64,000 bases of DNA from Chitinophaga agrisoli (GCF_008386695.1 NZ_VUOC01000001.1:1028347-1092346); one strand, 5' to 3'; positions 39,396 through 49,018 are shown, counted from the first letter of the stretch. Notes: generated by a model not told the origin, from the sequence alone. Program-made: numbers and translations.

Positions 39396-40523
39396 ATGAC
39401 CATTCCTGAATTTGAAGATTTGCTGGACCGGTACCTAAAGGGGCAGTGTAGTGAAACTGAAGTAGCTATGCTGAGGTATTGGTACTACAATTATGAAATG
39501 CAGGATCTTCCGGAGTTAACGGAGGAGCAGATTAACCAGGTCATTGCCTTGCAACCGCCGGCTTTGCCGGCGGTCAAGGTTCGCCGTTTTCCACTTGCAT
39601 GGCTGGCAGCCGCCAGCCTGCTGTTACTGATAGGAACAGCTGCTTTTTTCCTGTTATATCAACAAAAGCAGGCGCCGCCCGCGCAGGCGCTTTCCAAACC
39701 CATTGTTCCCGGTGGGAATAAAGCGGTGCTAACGCTCGCCAGCGGGGAAACCATTGTGCTGGACAGTGTGCAGAAAGGCGCCCTGGCCCGCCAGGGAAAT
39801 GTACGTATTGTAAAAACGGCCAATGGATTGGTGCAATACCAGTTTGCCGCCAATGAAGCCACAGCGGGAGATCACGCTATTAACCGGATAGCCACCCCTG
39901 CGGGCGGCCAGTACCAATTGGTGTTGTCAGACGGTACCAGGGTATGGCTGAACGCCTCGTCCGCCATCCATTTTCCTGCCTCGTTCCAGGCGGGGATACG
40001 GGAAGTAGAGTTAACGGGAGAGGCCTATTTTGAGGTGGCGGCCAATGCTGCCAGCCCCTTTGTGGTAAATGCCGGCGGGCAGCGGACGGAAGTACTGGGC
40101 ACACATTTTAACATTAATGACTATAAGGACAACGGGAATATTATCATCACCTTACTGGAGGGCAAGATCCGTGTTGGCAAAGATCAGCAGCAGGTAACAC
40201 TGGCGCCGGGCCAGCAGGCCCTTGTACAGGACAACCATCCTATAACGGTGAATGAAAATGCCAATATAGAAATGGCGGTGGCATGGAAGAACGGCCTTTT
40301 TAAATTCAATGATACGCCGCTGGAGGATGTAATGCTGCAACTTAGCCGCTGGTATGATGTAGATGTAAGCTACGAGGGCCAGATGGCGGACCGGCGCTTC
40401 TCCGGCGAGATCACCCGCAATGCCGGCATTACAGAAGTGCTGGCGATGTTGCAACTATTGAAAGTAAAATTCACGATAAAAGATAACGGGGGACGAAAAA
40501 CGATCATCGTAATGCCAGACTGA
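39396..40523 (+). CDS. fecR: FecR-family anti-sigma factor
   Basis: 375 residues. The cytoplasmic N-terminus (1-60, FEDLLDRYLKGQCSETEVAMLRYWY) binds the sigma factor; one membrane helix lies at about 67-88. The periplasmic FecR domain (about 155-255) has GGQYQLVLSDGTRVWLNASSAIHFPASF and FVVNAGGQRTEVLGTHFNI, and the C-terminal DUF4974/STN-like domain (about 300-370) has FKFNDTPLEDVMLQLSRWYDVDVSYEG. It passes the signal from the receptor at 40735 to the sigma factor at 38728. Confidence 0.96.
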   Translation: MTIPEFEDLLDRYLKGQCSETEVAMLRYWYYNYEMQDLPELTEEQINQVIALQPPALPAVKVRRFPLAWLAAASLLLLIGTAAFFLLYQQKQAPPAQALSKPIVPGGNKAVLTLASGETIVLDSVQKGALARQGNVRIVKTANGLVQYQFAANEATAGDHAINRIATPAGGQYQLVLSDGTRVWLNASSAIHFPASFQAGIREVELTGEAYFEVAANAASPFVVNAGGQRTEVLGTHFNINDYKDNGNIIITLLEGKIRVGKDQQQVTLAPGQQALVQDNHPITVNENANIEMAVAWKNGLFKFNDTPLEDVMLQLSRWYDVDVSYEGQMADRRFSGEITRNAGITEVLAMLQLLKVKFTIKDNGGRKTIIVMPD

Positions 40524-40623
40524 TTAAGACCAATTTCTGAACGCGCAAAACAAGACCAACATGAAGTAAACTATCACCACGTACAACCAAAATCACAACT
40601 TCCGGGGATAGGTCCAAAAAAAA

Positions 40624-40652
40624 GCGCAGAAGTGGTTCCAGCACTTCTACGC
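40624..40652 (+). promoter_or_regulatory. hairpin in the susC leader
   Basis: GCG, one base, then AGAAGTG (40624-40634) pairs with CACTTCT, one base, then CGC (40642-40652). It lies 83 bases before the susC start and may end the sigma-fecR message or control susC. Confidence 0.4.
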
Positions 40653-40734
40653 CAGTTGTTTGGATCAAGCCTCCTTTTAGGGAGAAGGATCAGACTCGAA
40701 TTCATAATCCATTAATCCAAACTGCTCAAAAGTA

Positions 40735-43700
40735 ATGAATTTCCATTCTTTTACTACGGCTGTGCCCTGCGCACAGCTCTCAAAAAGAATTTTGATGATC
40801 TTCAAGATTACTGCCTTCCTGATGACGGTAGCACTTATGCAGGTAAGTGCCCACGGTTTCAGTCAGACCATTCATCTGAATGAGAAGGACGCACCTGTTG
40901 AGAAGGTGCTGGAACAGATCAGCCGGCAATCCGGTTTCCACTTTTTCTACGATGCAGCATCGCTGAACAATTATAAGGTAACAGTGAGCCTGCAGGAAGC
41001 CAGTATTGAAACGGTGCTGGACAGTTGTTTCCAGCACCTGCCGCTGACCTACAAGATCATGGGCCGGAACATTGTGCTTATGCCAAGGGAAAACATCCCC
41101 AATGCCGCCGCTCCTGTACAGCAGGCCCGCATGGTCAAGGGGACTGTTTTTGACGAGGACTTTAAAGGCCTTATAGGCGTAACGGTAAGGAACCGCGCTA
41201 CCGGCAAGGGCGCCATCACCAACGACAAAGGCGCATATACTATTGCGGCCAATAGGGGGGATGTGCTGGTGATCAGTTTTGTAGGATATGTGACCCAGGA
41301 GGCCACCGTAGGCGATCAACCAGCCATCGATTTTCAGCTAAAAGCCACTAATGCAGCCTTGAACCAGGTGGTAGTAGTAGGCTATGGCAGCACTAAAAGG
41401 AAAGACCTCACCGGCTCCGTATCCACCATCAACGTAAAAGAGATCAGGGATGTGCCGTTTGCCACCTTTGATATTGCCCTGGCGGGTAAGGCCGCCGGCG
41501 TACAGGTAGTGCAGTCGGACGGTTCTCCAGGCGGGGTAGCCAATATCCGGGTACGGGGCGGCACTTCCATACTGGGGGGTAATGACCCGCTGTATATTGT
41601 CGACGGGGTACAGATCACGCCCACAGACCGTTATATCAAAACGCCCGGGGAAGTGGTAGACCCCATTGCCCGTTCCACCAACTTCAGCGACCCTGCCAGC
41701 TCCATTTCCGGCGCTTATGCAAGAGGCCTCAATAGCCTGGCCGGGTTAAACATCAGCGATATTGCCTCTATCGATATCCTGAAAGATGCTTCCGCCACCG
41801 CCATTTACGGTTCCAAAGCGGCCAACGGGGTGGTTATCATCACTACCAAACAAGGTACCCGCGATACCAAGCCCTATTTTGAGCTGAACAACTACACCGG
41901 TATTTCAAGGCCGGTAAGGGCAAAGGTGTTAAATGCAGACCAGTACCGGATGATCCTGAAAGAAGCCGCGACCAATTACAACCAGGAGCTAACGGCACAG
42001 GGTCAGCCTACGGATGCTACGGCGGATAAAATACTGAATGATCCCAGCTACCTGGGTACAGATAATACGGACTGGCTATCGCTGGTATTAAGGAACGGAT
42101 TAACGCAGAACACGGATCTTTCCGTTCGTGGGGGTGGCAGGGGCAGCCGTTACTATGCCTCCCTTTCCTATTCAGACCAACAGGGCGTGGTAAAGGGTAC
42201 GGATTTTAAACGTATTTCCGGCAAGGTGAACCTGGACAATGAGGTGAACAAACGGCTGAAATTCGTTACCAATATCAACTATGCATTTTCTACCAATAAC
42301 ATCACCAATGGCGCTTATGGCCAGGCTTTATTTGCGCCGCCCACCCGGGCGCCCTATAACCCGGATGGTACGCTGGCCAACCTGACCGGCAGCGCGCTGG
42401 GAGGGTATGATTTCAACGGTTTTCAGAATCCCCTTACGCTGCTGAACGGCATTAACCAGGGTAAGAACGGGTTGTTCCTGGGTTCCCTGGCCGTGGAATA
42501 CAAAATACTGGATGGCCTTACCTTCCGCAGCCAGGCCTCCATTAACTATAATCAATACCACCAGCGTAACTATACACCATCATCAGCCTTAGTACAATCT
42601 GCCAGCGGCGCCTCCAGCTCCCTGGGCGGTATTGGCTCGCAGGGGCAAACGGAAAGCACCAGCTACCTGTATGAGAATACGCTGACTTACACCAAACAAT
42701 TTGATGCCAATAACAGGCTGGATGTGGTGGCGGGTACCTCCTGGCAGGAGGATAAGCTCAACTCATTCCAGGCTTCCGGGCAAACCTACCCGGACGATTT
42801 TATCCTGAATAACCTGGGCTCTGCCGCCGTTACGCTGCCTAATCAATCTTCTTCCGCCCAAAGCTCGCTGTTGAGTTTTTATATCCGTGCTAACTACGCC
42901 TTTAAGGATAAATACCTGGTCACCTTTACCGGCCGTTCAGACGCTTCTTCCAAATTCTCCTCCGACAACCGGGTGGGATATTTCCCTTCTGGTGGCGTAG
43001 CCTGGCGTATTTCCCAGGAGCGGTTTATGAAAGGGCTTACCTGGATAGATGATATGAAACTGCGGGCCAGCATGGGATATACCGGTACGCAGAACATAGG
43101 CAATTACCTGTACCGTACTTTATACACCCCCGTATCCTACAATGGTACCAACGCCGTGATCCCTTCTCAACTGGGTAACAACCGGATCAAATGGGAACAG
43201 ACGTTACAGAAGGATGCAGGTATCGACATATCCCTGTTCCGGTCTAAACTGGTAGTGAACGTGGGTGTGTATGAGAAGAAATCTACAGGCCTGTTGTTTA
43301 ACCAGCCCTTGCCCTCCAGTTCTTCCTATTCTTCTATAATAGCTAATCTCGCAGATATCCGTAACCGTGGCCTGGAAATAGAGCTATCCGGCAACATCGT
43401 TTCCGGCAAACATTTTTCCTGGCGCAGTGACTTCAATATGTCATTTAACCGCAGTTTGGTCACCGGGCTGAATATGGACTATACAGATCCCAATCATGGC
43501 GGCGGGGTTACCAGCTCCAACGGGCAAAGCTATATTATGTCCAATACAGTGCTGAGAACCGGTTACCCCGTAGGGCAGTTTGTAGGCTCCCGGTTTGACG
43601 GGATCATTCAGAACACAAAACAGCTGGAAGATTATAGGGCGGCCTTCCCTTACTATGCATTCTTTAATCCCTATGTGAACATAGGCGATCCCATGTTTGT

Positions 43701-44259
43701 GATAAATAAGGAAGGCGCGTTGCAGGGGTTCCCGGATACCTATGCGCTGATTGGCAGTTCCGCGCCCAAATTCTATGGTGGCTGGACCAATACCTTCAAT
43801 TTCCATGACTTTTCTTTGACCAGCCTGTTCACCTATTCAAATGGGGGGCATATCCTGTATGCAGCGGATATTGCCAACAAATCCGTGAGTGACCTCACCA
43901 ACAAGGGAGTACGTATCCTGGACCGCTGGACGTCTGAACACACCAATACAGACCGGCCACGGCTCATCTATACGCAGAATGCAAACTATACGGCCAGCAA
44001 TGATATTTACAGCTCATCCTATATAAAGCTCAAATCTGTTACACTCAGCTATCAGCTGCCGCAGGCGTTTATGCAGCGCATCAAATTACAGTCTGCATCC
44101 GTGTATGTATCTGCCACCAATCTGTTCACGATCACCAATTATCCCGGCCAGGACCCGGAGGTGAGCAACGATCCGTACAGCATTGTAGACGGGTATACAG
44201 ATTCTAATAATTATCCCACCATCCGGCAGTATATCCTGGGTTTCAGGTTTGGATTCTAA
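40735..44259 (+). CDS. susC: SusC/RagA-type TonB-linked receptor with STN domain
   Basis: 1174 residues; outer-membrane nutrient importer. The signal peptide lies around 22-43 (ILMIFKITAFLMTVALMQVSAHGFS). An STN/secretin signalling domain follows (45-115, DAPVEKVLEQISRQSGFHFFYD), then a carboxypeptidase-regulatory-like domain (132-205, VKGTVFDEDFKGLIGVTVRN) and the SusC signature LNQVVVVGYG (209-218). The plug (LAGKAAGVQVVQSDGSPGG, IRVRGG) is followed by a beta-barrel ending FRFGF with C-terminal Phe. The STN domain marks it as the input of the sigma/FecR circuit immediately upstream. SusD follows after 12 bases. The substrate is unknown; no glycoside hydrolase is in the window. Confidence 0.97.
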   Translation: MNFHSFTTAVPCAQLSKRILMIFKITAFLMTVALMQVSAHGFSQTIHLNEKDAPVEKVLEQISRQSGFHFFYDAASLNNYKVTVSLQEASIETVLDSCFQHLPLTYKIMGRNIVLMPRENIPNAAAPVQQARMVKGTVFDEDFKGLIGVTVRNRATGKGAITNDKGAYTIAANRGDVLVISFVGYVTQEATVGDQPAIDFQLKATNAALNQVVVVGYGSTKRKDLTGSVSTINVKEIRDVPFATFDIALAGKAAGVQVVQSDGSPGGVANIRVRGGTSILGGNDPLYIVDGVQITPTDRYIKTPGEVVDPIARSTNFSDPASSISGAYARGLNSLAGLNISDIASIDILKDASATAIYGSKAANGVVIITTKQGTRDTKPYFELNNYTGISRPVRAKVLNADQYRMILKEAATNYNQELTAQGQPTDATADKILNDPSYLGTDNTDWLSLVLRNGLTQNTDLSVRGGGRGSRYYASLSYSDQQGVVKGTDFKRISGKVNLDNEVNKRLKFVTNINYAFSTNNITNGAYGQALFAPPTRAPYNPDGTLANLTGSALGGYDFNGFQNPLTLLNGINQGKNGLFLGSLAVEYKILDGLTFRSQASINYNQYHQRNYTPSSALVQSASGASSSLGGIGSQGQTESTSYLYENTLTYTKQFDANNRLDVVAGTSWQEDKLNSFQASGQTYPDDFILNNLGSAAVTLPNQSSSAQSSLLSFYIRANYAFKDKYLVTFTGRSDASSKFSSDNRVGYFPSGGVAWRISQERFMKGLTWIDDMKLRASMGYTGTQNIGNYLYRTLYTPVSYNGTNAVIPSQLGNNRIKWEQTLQKDAGIDISLFRSKLVVNVGVYEKKSTGLLFNQPLPSSSSYSSIIANLADIRNRGLEIELSGNIVSGKHFSWRSDFNMSFNRSLVTGLNMDYTDPNHGGGVTSSNGQSYIMSNTVLRTGYPVGQFVGSRFDGIIQNTKQLEDYRAAFPYYAFFNPYVNIGDPMFVINKEGALQGFPDTYALIGSSAPKFYGGWTNTFNFHDFSLTSLFTYSNGGHILYAADIANKSVSDLTNKGVRILDRWTSEHTNTDRPRLIYTQNANYTASNDIYSSSYIKLKSVTLSYQLPQAFMQRIKLQSASVYVSATNLFTITNYPGQDPEVSNDPYSIVDGYTDSNNYPTIRQYILGFRFGF

Positions 44260-44270
44260 AAGATTGCAAC

Positions 44271-45701
44271 ATGAAAAGAACACACATCATCATATTTGCA
44301 TTATTGACCATCACGGCCCAGTACAGTTGTAAGAAGCAGCTGGATGCGCCGCCAAAAGACGCGCTGGTAGAGGGCAATACCATCATTAACCAGCAAACGG
44401 CCAATATAGCCCTTAACGGTGTTTATTTCCGGTTTGCCAATGCAGACCAGACAAAAACCGATTGGTCCACCAACCAGGTGAACCCGGGCATTCTTACCGG
44501 GGTATTGGACGATGGGCATAACAGCCTGAGCGAGGCCCGCAATGTACTGGGCAAAACCAATTTCAACAGCGACTGGGGAAGGTATTATACCCTGGTGAAT
44601 GCGGCCAATGGCGTTATAGACCAGGTAACCATATTGCCGGATAACCTGTTCTCCAACGGCAGAAAAGAGCAAATACTGGCAGAGGCCCGGTGCCTGCGGG
44701 CATTTGGTACTTTTAAAGTGCTGCTTTTTATGGGACAGTGGTTTGATATTAACAGCGCTTATGGCGCGCTGCTGCAGAATAAATTCATTACTTCCACTAC
44801 CTATGCCCGCGCAAGGTCCAGCGTAAAAGACAGCTACCAGTTTATACTGGAAGATCTGGATTATGCTATCGCCAACGCCGCTGCTACCGGCAGCAATGTA
44901 TACATTACCCGCTGGGCTGCTATGGCCCTCAAAATGCGGGTTTTACTAAGCCGTGGGCAGCAGGCAGACTATACCGGCTGTGCCGCGCTGGGCGATAGCA
45001 TCATCAATTCCGGAAATTACGTGCTGGAGCCCAATGCCCGGGATATCTTCTATGTAAAAGGGTTAACCAGTAAGGAAGTGATCCTGGGCGTAACGCCCCA
45101 GGCAGCCCAGGGTAATTATTATTACAACACCAGCGGCCTGTATGTACGCCGCAGCTCTTTTTATGTAGCCACCCGTGCCCTGGACAGTATATTACAGAAC
45201 GATCCGCGGCGGTCATGGTACATAGGTCAGCCGAATGCTGATAAAGCCAATACCTTCTACTTTATCAAATACGTACAGCCAGGATTGGCTACCACACAGC
45301 TGTCAGAAGTGTCTTACGCCATACGGCTTGCAGAGGTATACCTGATGGCGGCAGAAGCTACCGTCCGCGCAGGCGGTAACCTGGCCTCCGCCCGTACGCT
45401 GATCCATGCGGTACAGGCGGGCGCTGGCATTACGGCTACGGACAACGGCACTAATTACCTGGCGGTAGAGCAGGCCCTTACAGCCGATGCGCTGCTGCGG
45501 GAAACCTATGTGGAATACATCCGGAGTTTTGCCGGGGAAGATGACCAGTACTATTTTGCATTGCTGCGTTTTCCGCTGGCTACCGTTACCAGCCTGCGGC
45601 CTACTATTACCACTAAAGAACAATATATCTATCCCATTCCGCATTCAGAGTTCACCAGTAACCCATTGATAGGTGCTCAGAACCCGGGATACACACAATA
45701 A
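44271..45701 (+). CDS. susD: SusD/RagB-type outer-membrane lipoprotein
   Basis: 476 residues. Lipoprotein signal peptide (FALLTITAQYSC, Cys20). SusD features: N-terminal KKQLDAPPKDALVEGNTI, helical TPR-like regions, ILAEARCLRAFGTFKVL (the RALRAF-type motif) and SEVSYAIRLAEVYLMAAEATVRAGG with DALLRETYVEYIRSFAGEDDQYYFALLRF near the end. It is the surface lid that binds the ligand over the SusC pore. Two secreted thioredoxin-like proteins follow. Confidence 0.95.
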   Translation: MKRTHIIIFALLTITAQYSCKKQLDAPPKDALVEGNTIINQQTANIALNGVYFRFANADQTKTDWSTNQVNPGILTGVLDDGHNSLSEARNVLGKTNFNSDWGRYYTLVNAANGVIDQVTILPDNLFSNGRKEQILAEARCLRAFGTFKVLLFMGQWFDINSAYGALLQNKFITSTTYARARSSVKDSYQFILEDLDYAIANAAATGSNVYITRWAAMALKMRVLLSRGQQADYTGCAALGDSIINSGNYVLEPNARDIFYVKGLTSKEVILGVTPQAAQGNYYYNTSGLYVRRSSFYVATRALDSILQNDPRRSWYIGQPNADKANTFYFIKYVQPGLATTQLSEVSYAIRLAEVYLMAAEATVRAGGNLASARTLIHAVQAGAGITATDNGTNYLAVEQALTADALLRETYVEYIRSFAGEDDQYYFALLRFPLATVTSLRPTITTKEQYIYPIPHSEFTSNPLIGAQNPGYTQ

Positions 45702-45711
45702 TCTAAAAATT

Positions 45712-46884
45712 ATGAGAGCTACCAGCATTTTATTGGTAACGGTATTGTTTTGCCGTGCAGGTTGCCTGTTGGCGCAAACTGCCCCCAAACCTTTTGTAAT
45801 AGAAGGCACATTAAACGGCGGAAACCCGGACAGCGTGCGGTTTAGTTATACCGGCGCCGGCGATCAGCGTATGGAAACCGCTGTGCCGGTCATCGGTCAA
45901 CGGTTTACCATCAAAGGCGAAACGGATGGTCCGGGCACAGCCTCCCTTATGTTCGTTCACAAGGGGCAGCAAATGGCAAAAGACCATGTGCAGTCCGGGA
46001 AGGATTACAAATTCCTGTTCATTGAGCCCGGTACTATGCAGATCACCGGTACGCCAGCACAGCTGGAGGCGCTGAAGCTAACCGGCTCCAAAACCCAGGC
46101 AGAATTTGAGGCGCTGAACGGGATTGTGGACCCGATCATCGAAGAAGGCGCCACATTACGGGCTGCCTATAAAAAAGCCACGGACATTGAGGAGAAAAAA
46201 GCGCTGAACGAAAAAATGGGGACGCTGGAAGCGCAGCGTTATGGCAAAACCTATGACTTTATGCTGGCGCATCCCCAGTCCTACGTCACCGAATATTACC
46301 TGAACTTTTACATGCCGTTTTACAGTGTAGATTCCATCAAAAAGATCTACACGCAGTTTAGTCCCGCGCAGCGGCAAGACAGGTTGGGCAAATCGATCGG
46401 GAGCATATTAAGGGGGATGGAGGCCGGTTCTCCGGGTCAAATGGCCACTGATTTCAAGACCATGGACATCAATGGAAAATCAATATCACTGTCTGACTTT
46501 AAAGGCAAATACGTGATCCTTGATTTCTGGGCTTCCTGGTGTGTGCCTTGCCGGCACAGCCATCCGCACCTGATCCAATGGTATAACAAATACAAGGGCA
46601 AGGGCCTGGAGATCATCGGGATCGCCTCTGACGATGGCCGTGAGGCCGCCTGGAAAAAGGCCATTGAGCAGGATGGCATCGGCATCTGGCATCATGCACT
46701 TGCCGGCGTGGATCAGGAAAAGGCCATGAAGGGCCAGGAAAGCCCGAATGATATCACCGCCAAATACGGCGTTACGGCGCTGCCCACTAAATTGATCATA
46801 GACCCCAGCGGCAAAATAGTTGCGCGTGATGTGGGCGATGGTGAGCAGATAGGAAAAGAACTGGAGAAAATATTTGAGCACTAA
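45712..46884 (+). CDS. TlpA-like thioredoxin, exported (first copy)
   Basis: 390 residues from the ATG at 45712; an upstream in-frame GTG at 45673 would overlap susD and spoil the signal peptide (ILLVTVLFCRAGCLLA). The N-terminal DUF4369-like domain (about 25-230) precedes a TlpA/AhpC-TSA thioredoxin domain with redox motif WCVPC (Cys277, Cys280) in FWASWCVPCRHSHP. It is a periplasmic thiol-disulfide oxidoreductase. It lies ten bases after susD, so the locus may handle a disulfide-bearing or oxidised substrate, or this protein may help fold the transporter. Confidence 0.93.
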   Translation: MRATSILLVTVLFCRAGCLLAQTAPKPFVIEGTLNGGNPDSVRFSYTGAGDQRMETAVPVIGQRFTIKGETDGPGTASLMFVHKGQQMAKDHVQSGKDYKFLFIEPGTMQITGTPAQLEALKLTGSKTQAEFEALNGIVDPIIEEGATLRAAYKKATDIEEKKALNEKMGTLEAQRYGKTYDFMLAHPQSYVTEYYLNFYMPFYSVDSIKKIYTQFSPAQRQDRLGKSIGSILRGMEAGSPGQMATDFKTMDINGKSISLSDFKGKYVILDFWASWCVPCRHSHPHLIQWYNKYKGKGLEIIGIASDDGREAAWKKAIEQDGIGIWHHALAGVDQEKAMKGQESPNDITAKYGVTALPTKLIIDPSGKIVARDVGDGEQIGKELEKIFEH

Positions 46885-46897
46885 TAAAATCATCCGT

Positions 46898-48028
46898 ATG
46901 AAAAGATTATTCATCAGCATCCTTGTTTGCGCCCCGGGCCTGTTAATGGCTCAAAAAGGGAGCTTTACGCTGAAAGGGAAAGTGGGCAAGCTGGATAAAC
47001 CGGCTAAGGCTTATCTGCTCTACAGCTATAACAGTAAAACCATCCTGGACTCTGCAGACCTGAGCGGCGGTAATTTTGAACTGACCGGCAAACTGGACTA
47101 CCCGGAAACCGCCACCCTGATCATCAGCCACGACGGCAGCAATATGCGGCAAATGAGAAAACAGGACCGGTTGTCGCTGTACCTGGAGCCCGGCCAAATG
47201 ACGCTGGCGCCGGCAGATTCGATCTGCCAATCCGCCGTAAAGAATTCCGTAATTAATGACGAATACACGGCGCTGCGTACCTCGCTGGCACCCATGGATC
47301 TCCAGTATGCGGCTATGTACAACGAATATGTGGCGGCGGATAAAGCCACCCGTAACTCGGCAGATTTCCAGCAAAAGATGGAGGCAAAAGAGAAAGCCTA
47401 TGAGCAGGAGAAAAAAGCCCTGGAGCTGGCCTTTATAAAAAGCCATCCCAATTCCCTGGTGAGCCTGAACACTGTTAAGGAATATGGCGGCGCTATTCCG
47501 GATGCGGACACGGTACAGGCGCTTTTTGGTATGCTGTCAGAAAAGGTGCGGCAATCCGCTCCAGGCCAGTTGTATAACAAATATCTCGTAAACATAGCCC
47601 GTACTGCCATAGGCAAGGTGGCGCCGGAGATCTCATTGCCGGATACGGCCGGGCAGGTAATAAAACTTTCTTCGCTTAAAGGAAAGTATGTGCTGATCGA
47701 TTTCTGGGCTTCCTGGTGCGGTCCCTGCCGGGCAGAGAACCCGAATGTGGTAAAGGCCTACGAACATTACAAATCAAAAGGGTTTGAGATCCTGGGCGTT
47801 TCGCTGGATAATGAAAGCACTAAAAAGGCCTGGCTCAAGGCTATTAAGGATGACCAGCTCACCTGGCTGCAGGTATCTGACCTGAAATACTGGGATAGCG
47901 CCGTAGCTGCAGATTATGGGATAAGGGCCATTCCACAGAATTTCCTGCTGGATCCGGAAGGCAGGATCATCGCCAAAAACCTCCGCGGCGAAGAACTGGA
48001 TAAAAAACTGGAGGAAACGTTGAATTAA
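46898..48028 (+). CDS. TlpA-like thioredoxin, exported (second copy)
   Basis: 376 residues from the ATG at 46898, which starts a clean signal peptide (MKRLFISILVCAPGLLMA). Same layout as the preceding gene: DUF4369-like N-terminal domain, helical linker rich in Glu/Lys, then a thioredoxin domain with WCGPC (Cys274, Cys277) in FWASWCGPCRAENP. The redox motif differs from the first copy (CGPC against CVPC), which should give different redox potentials. It is probably a tandem duplication followed by divergence. It is the last gene of the SusC locus; hairpin copy 4 overlaps its stop codon. Confidence 0.93.
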   Translation: MKRLFISILVCAPGLLMAQKGSFTLKGKVGKLDKPAKAYLLYSYNSKTILDSADLSGGNFELTGKLDYPETATLIISHDGSNMRQMRKQDRLSLYLEPGQMTLAPADSICQSAVKNSVINDEYTALRTSLAPMDLQYAAMYNEYVAADKATRNSADFQQKMEAKEKAYEQEKKALELAFIKSHPNSLVSLNTVKEYGGAIPDADTVQALFGMLSEKVRQSAPGQLYNKYLVNIARTAIGKVAPEISLPDTAGQVIKLSSLKGKYVLIDFWASWCGPCRAENPNVVKAYEHYKSKGFEILGVSLDNESTKKAWLKAIKDDQLTWLQVSDLKYWDSAVAADYGIRAIPQNFLLDPEGRIIAKNLRGEELDKKLEETLN

Positions 48029-48129
48029 TGTGCTAATGTGCAAATATGCTAATGTGCTAATAGATGGGAGCGGATAGTAGTCGCCGCATTTTTCATTAGC
48101 ACATTAGCATATTTGCACATTAGCACATT
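48027..48129. repeat. stop-anchored octamer hairpin, copy 4, with 35-bp perfect arms
   Basis: Units AATGTGCT, AATGTGCA, AATATGCT, AATGTGCT and AAT (48027-48061) begin at the last two bases of the TAA. The 35 bases at 48095-48129 are the exact reverse complement, separated by 33 bases. It is the largest of the four copies and probably a two-way terminator; the convergent gene stops at 48132, two bases beyond it. Confidence 0.9.
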
Positions 48130-48131
48130 GA

Positions 48132-49004
48132 CTATCCCTTCCATTCATGCTTCCACCGCCGGTGGCTCCATACCCATACTTCCGGCTGCTCCTGTATATT
48201 CTTTTCCAGGAATTGGGCAAATGCGCTGGTGATATGCCCTTCCGGCTCCTGCCGGGGATTTTCGAATTGAAGGGTAAGCTGCGCTTTATAATACCCTCTT
48301 TTTACTTTCCGTATATCCACAAACACCACCGGTATATTATTCCGGCGGGCAGTCATTTCAGGGCCTTTATAAAAAGCGGTCATTTTATTGAGAAAGGGGA
48401 CCCAGTAGCAGCGGCGCGGGTCTGGCGGGTTCTGGTCTGCCACCAGGGCTATGAGGTACTGTTTGCTAAGCCAGGAGGCCATGCCGGTACGGATGTCGTT
48501 GGTGGCGATGAGGTGACTGCCGGAGCGCTCCCGGAAATGGCGGAACAGCCGGTCTACCACCTTGTTGGTAATGGGCATGTACACCACCAGGAAGGGGAAC
48601 TGTACGCCCTGTATGCAGAAAAGGTTGGCCCATTCCCAGTTAAAATTATGTCCCAGGTGCAGCTGGCAGCTTTTGCCCTGTTCGTACAGGCGGTGTAATA
48701 CGCCCAGGTCACAGATAAAACGGCGTTTTAGCTGCCGTTTGCTCATGGTGAGCAGTTTGATGGTCTCCACCATCATGTCCGTGAGGTTAAGGTAGTATTT
48801 GCGGGTAAGACGCTTGATCTCTGTGGGGCTTTTATCAGGAAAAGCCTGCATCAGGTTGGCTTTTACCACCTGTTTGCGGTAGCCGGCCACATGGTACACC
48901 AGCACGTACAATACATCGCTTATCCTGTACAGCACCCACAGGGGTAGCAGGGAAATGGCGTAAGCGAATATGAGCAGCAGGTAGTACATGTATTTGAATT
49001 GCAC
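48132..49004 (-). CDS. LpxL/HtrB-type lipid A acyltransferase
   Basis: 290 residues of the LpxL/HtrB family, which add secondary acyl chains to lipid A on the inner face of the cytoplasmic membrane. An N-terminal membrane helix (YYLLLIFAYAISLLPLWVLY) is followed by the catalytic HX4E motif, His119 to Glu124 in LGHNFNWEW, and the second block VALVADQNP. Bacteroidota have one or few such genes. The start is GTG at 49004; the ATG at 48989 is an alternative. Its own -7 element (49019-49026) separates it from nadB. Confidence 0.88.
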   Translation of the reverse strand: MQFKYMYYLLLIFAYAISLLPLWVLYRISDVLYVLVYHVAGYRKQVVKANLMQAFPDKSPTEIKRLTRKYYLNLTDMMVETIKLLTMSKRQLKRRFICDLGVLHRLYEQGKSCQLHLGHNFNWEWANLFCIQGVQFPFLVVYMPITNKVVDRLFRHFRERSGSHLIATNDIRTGMASWLSKQYLIALVADQNPPDPRRCYWVPFLNKMTAFYKGPEMTARRNNIPVVFVDIRKVKRGYYKAQLTLQFENPRQEPEGHITSAFAQFLEKNIQEQPEVWVWSHRRWKHEWKG

Positions 49005-49018
49005 GGCGTTAAAGGGTG

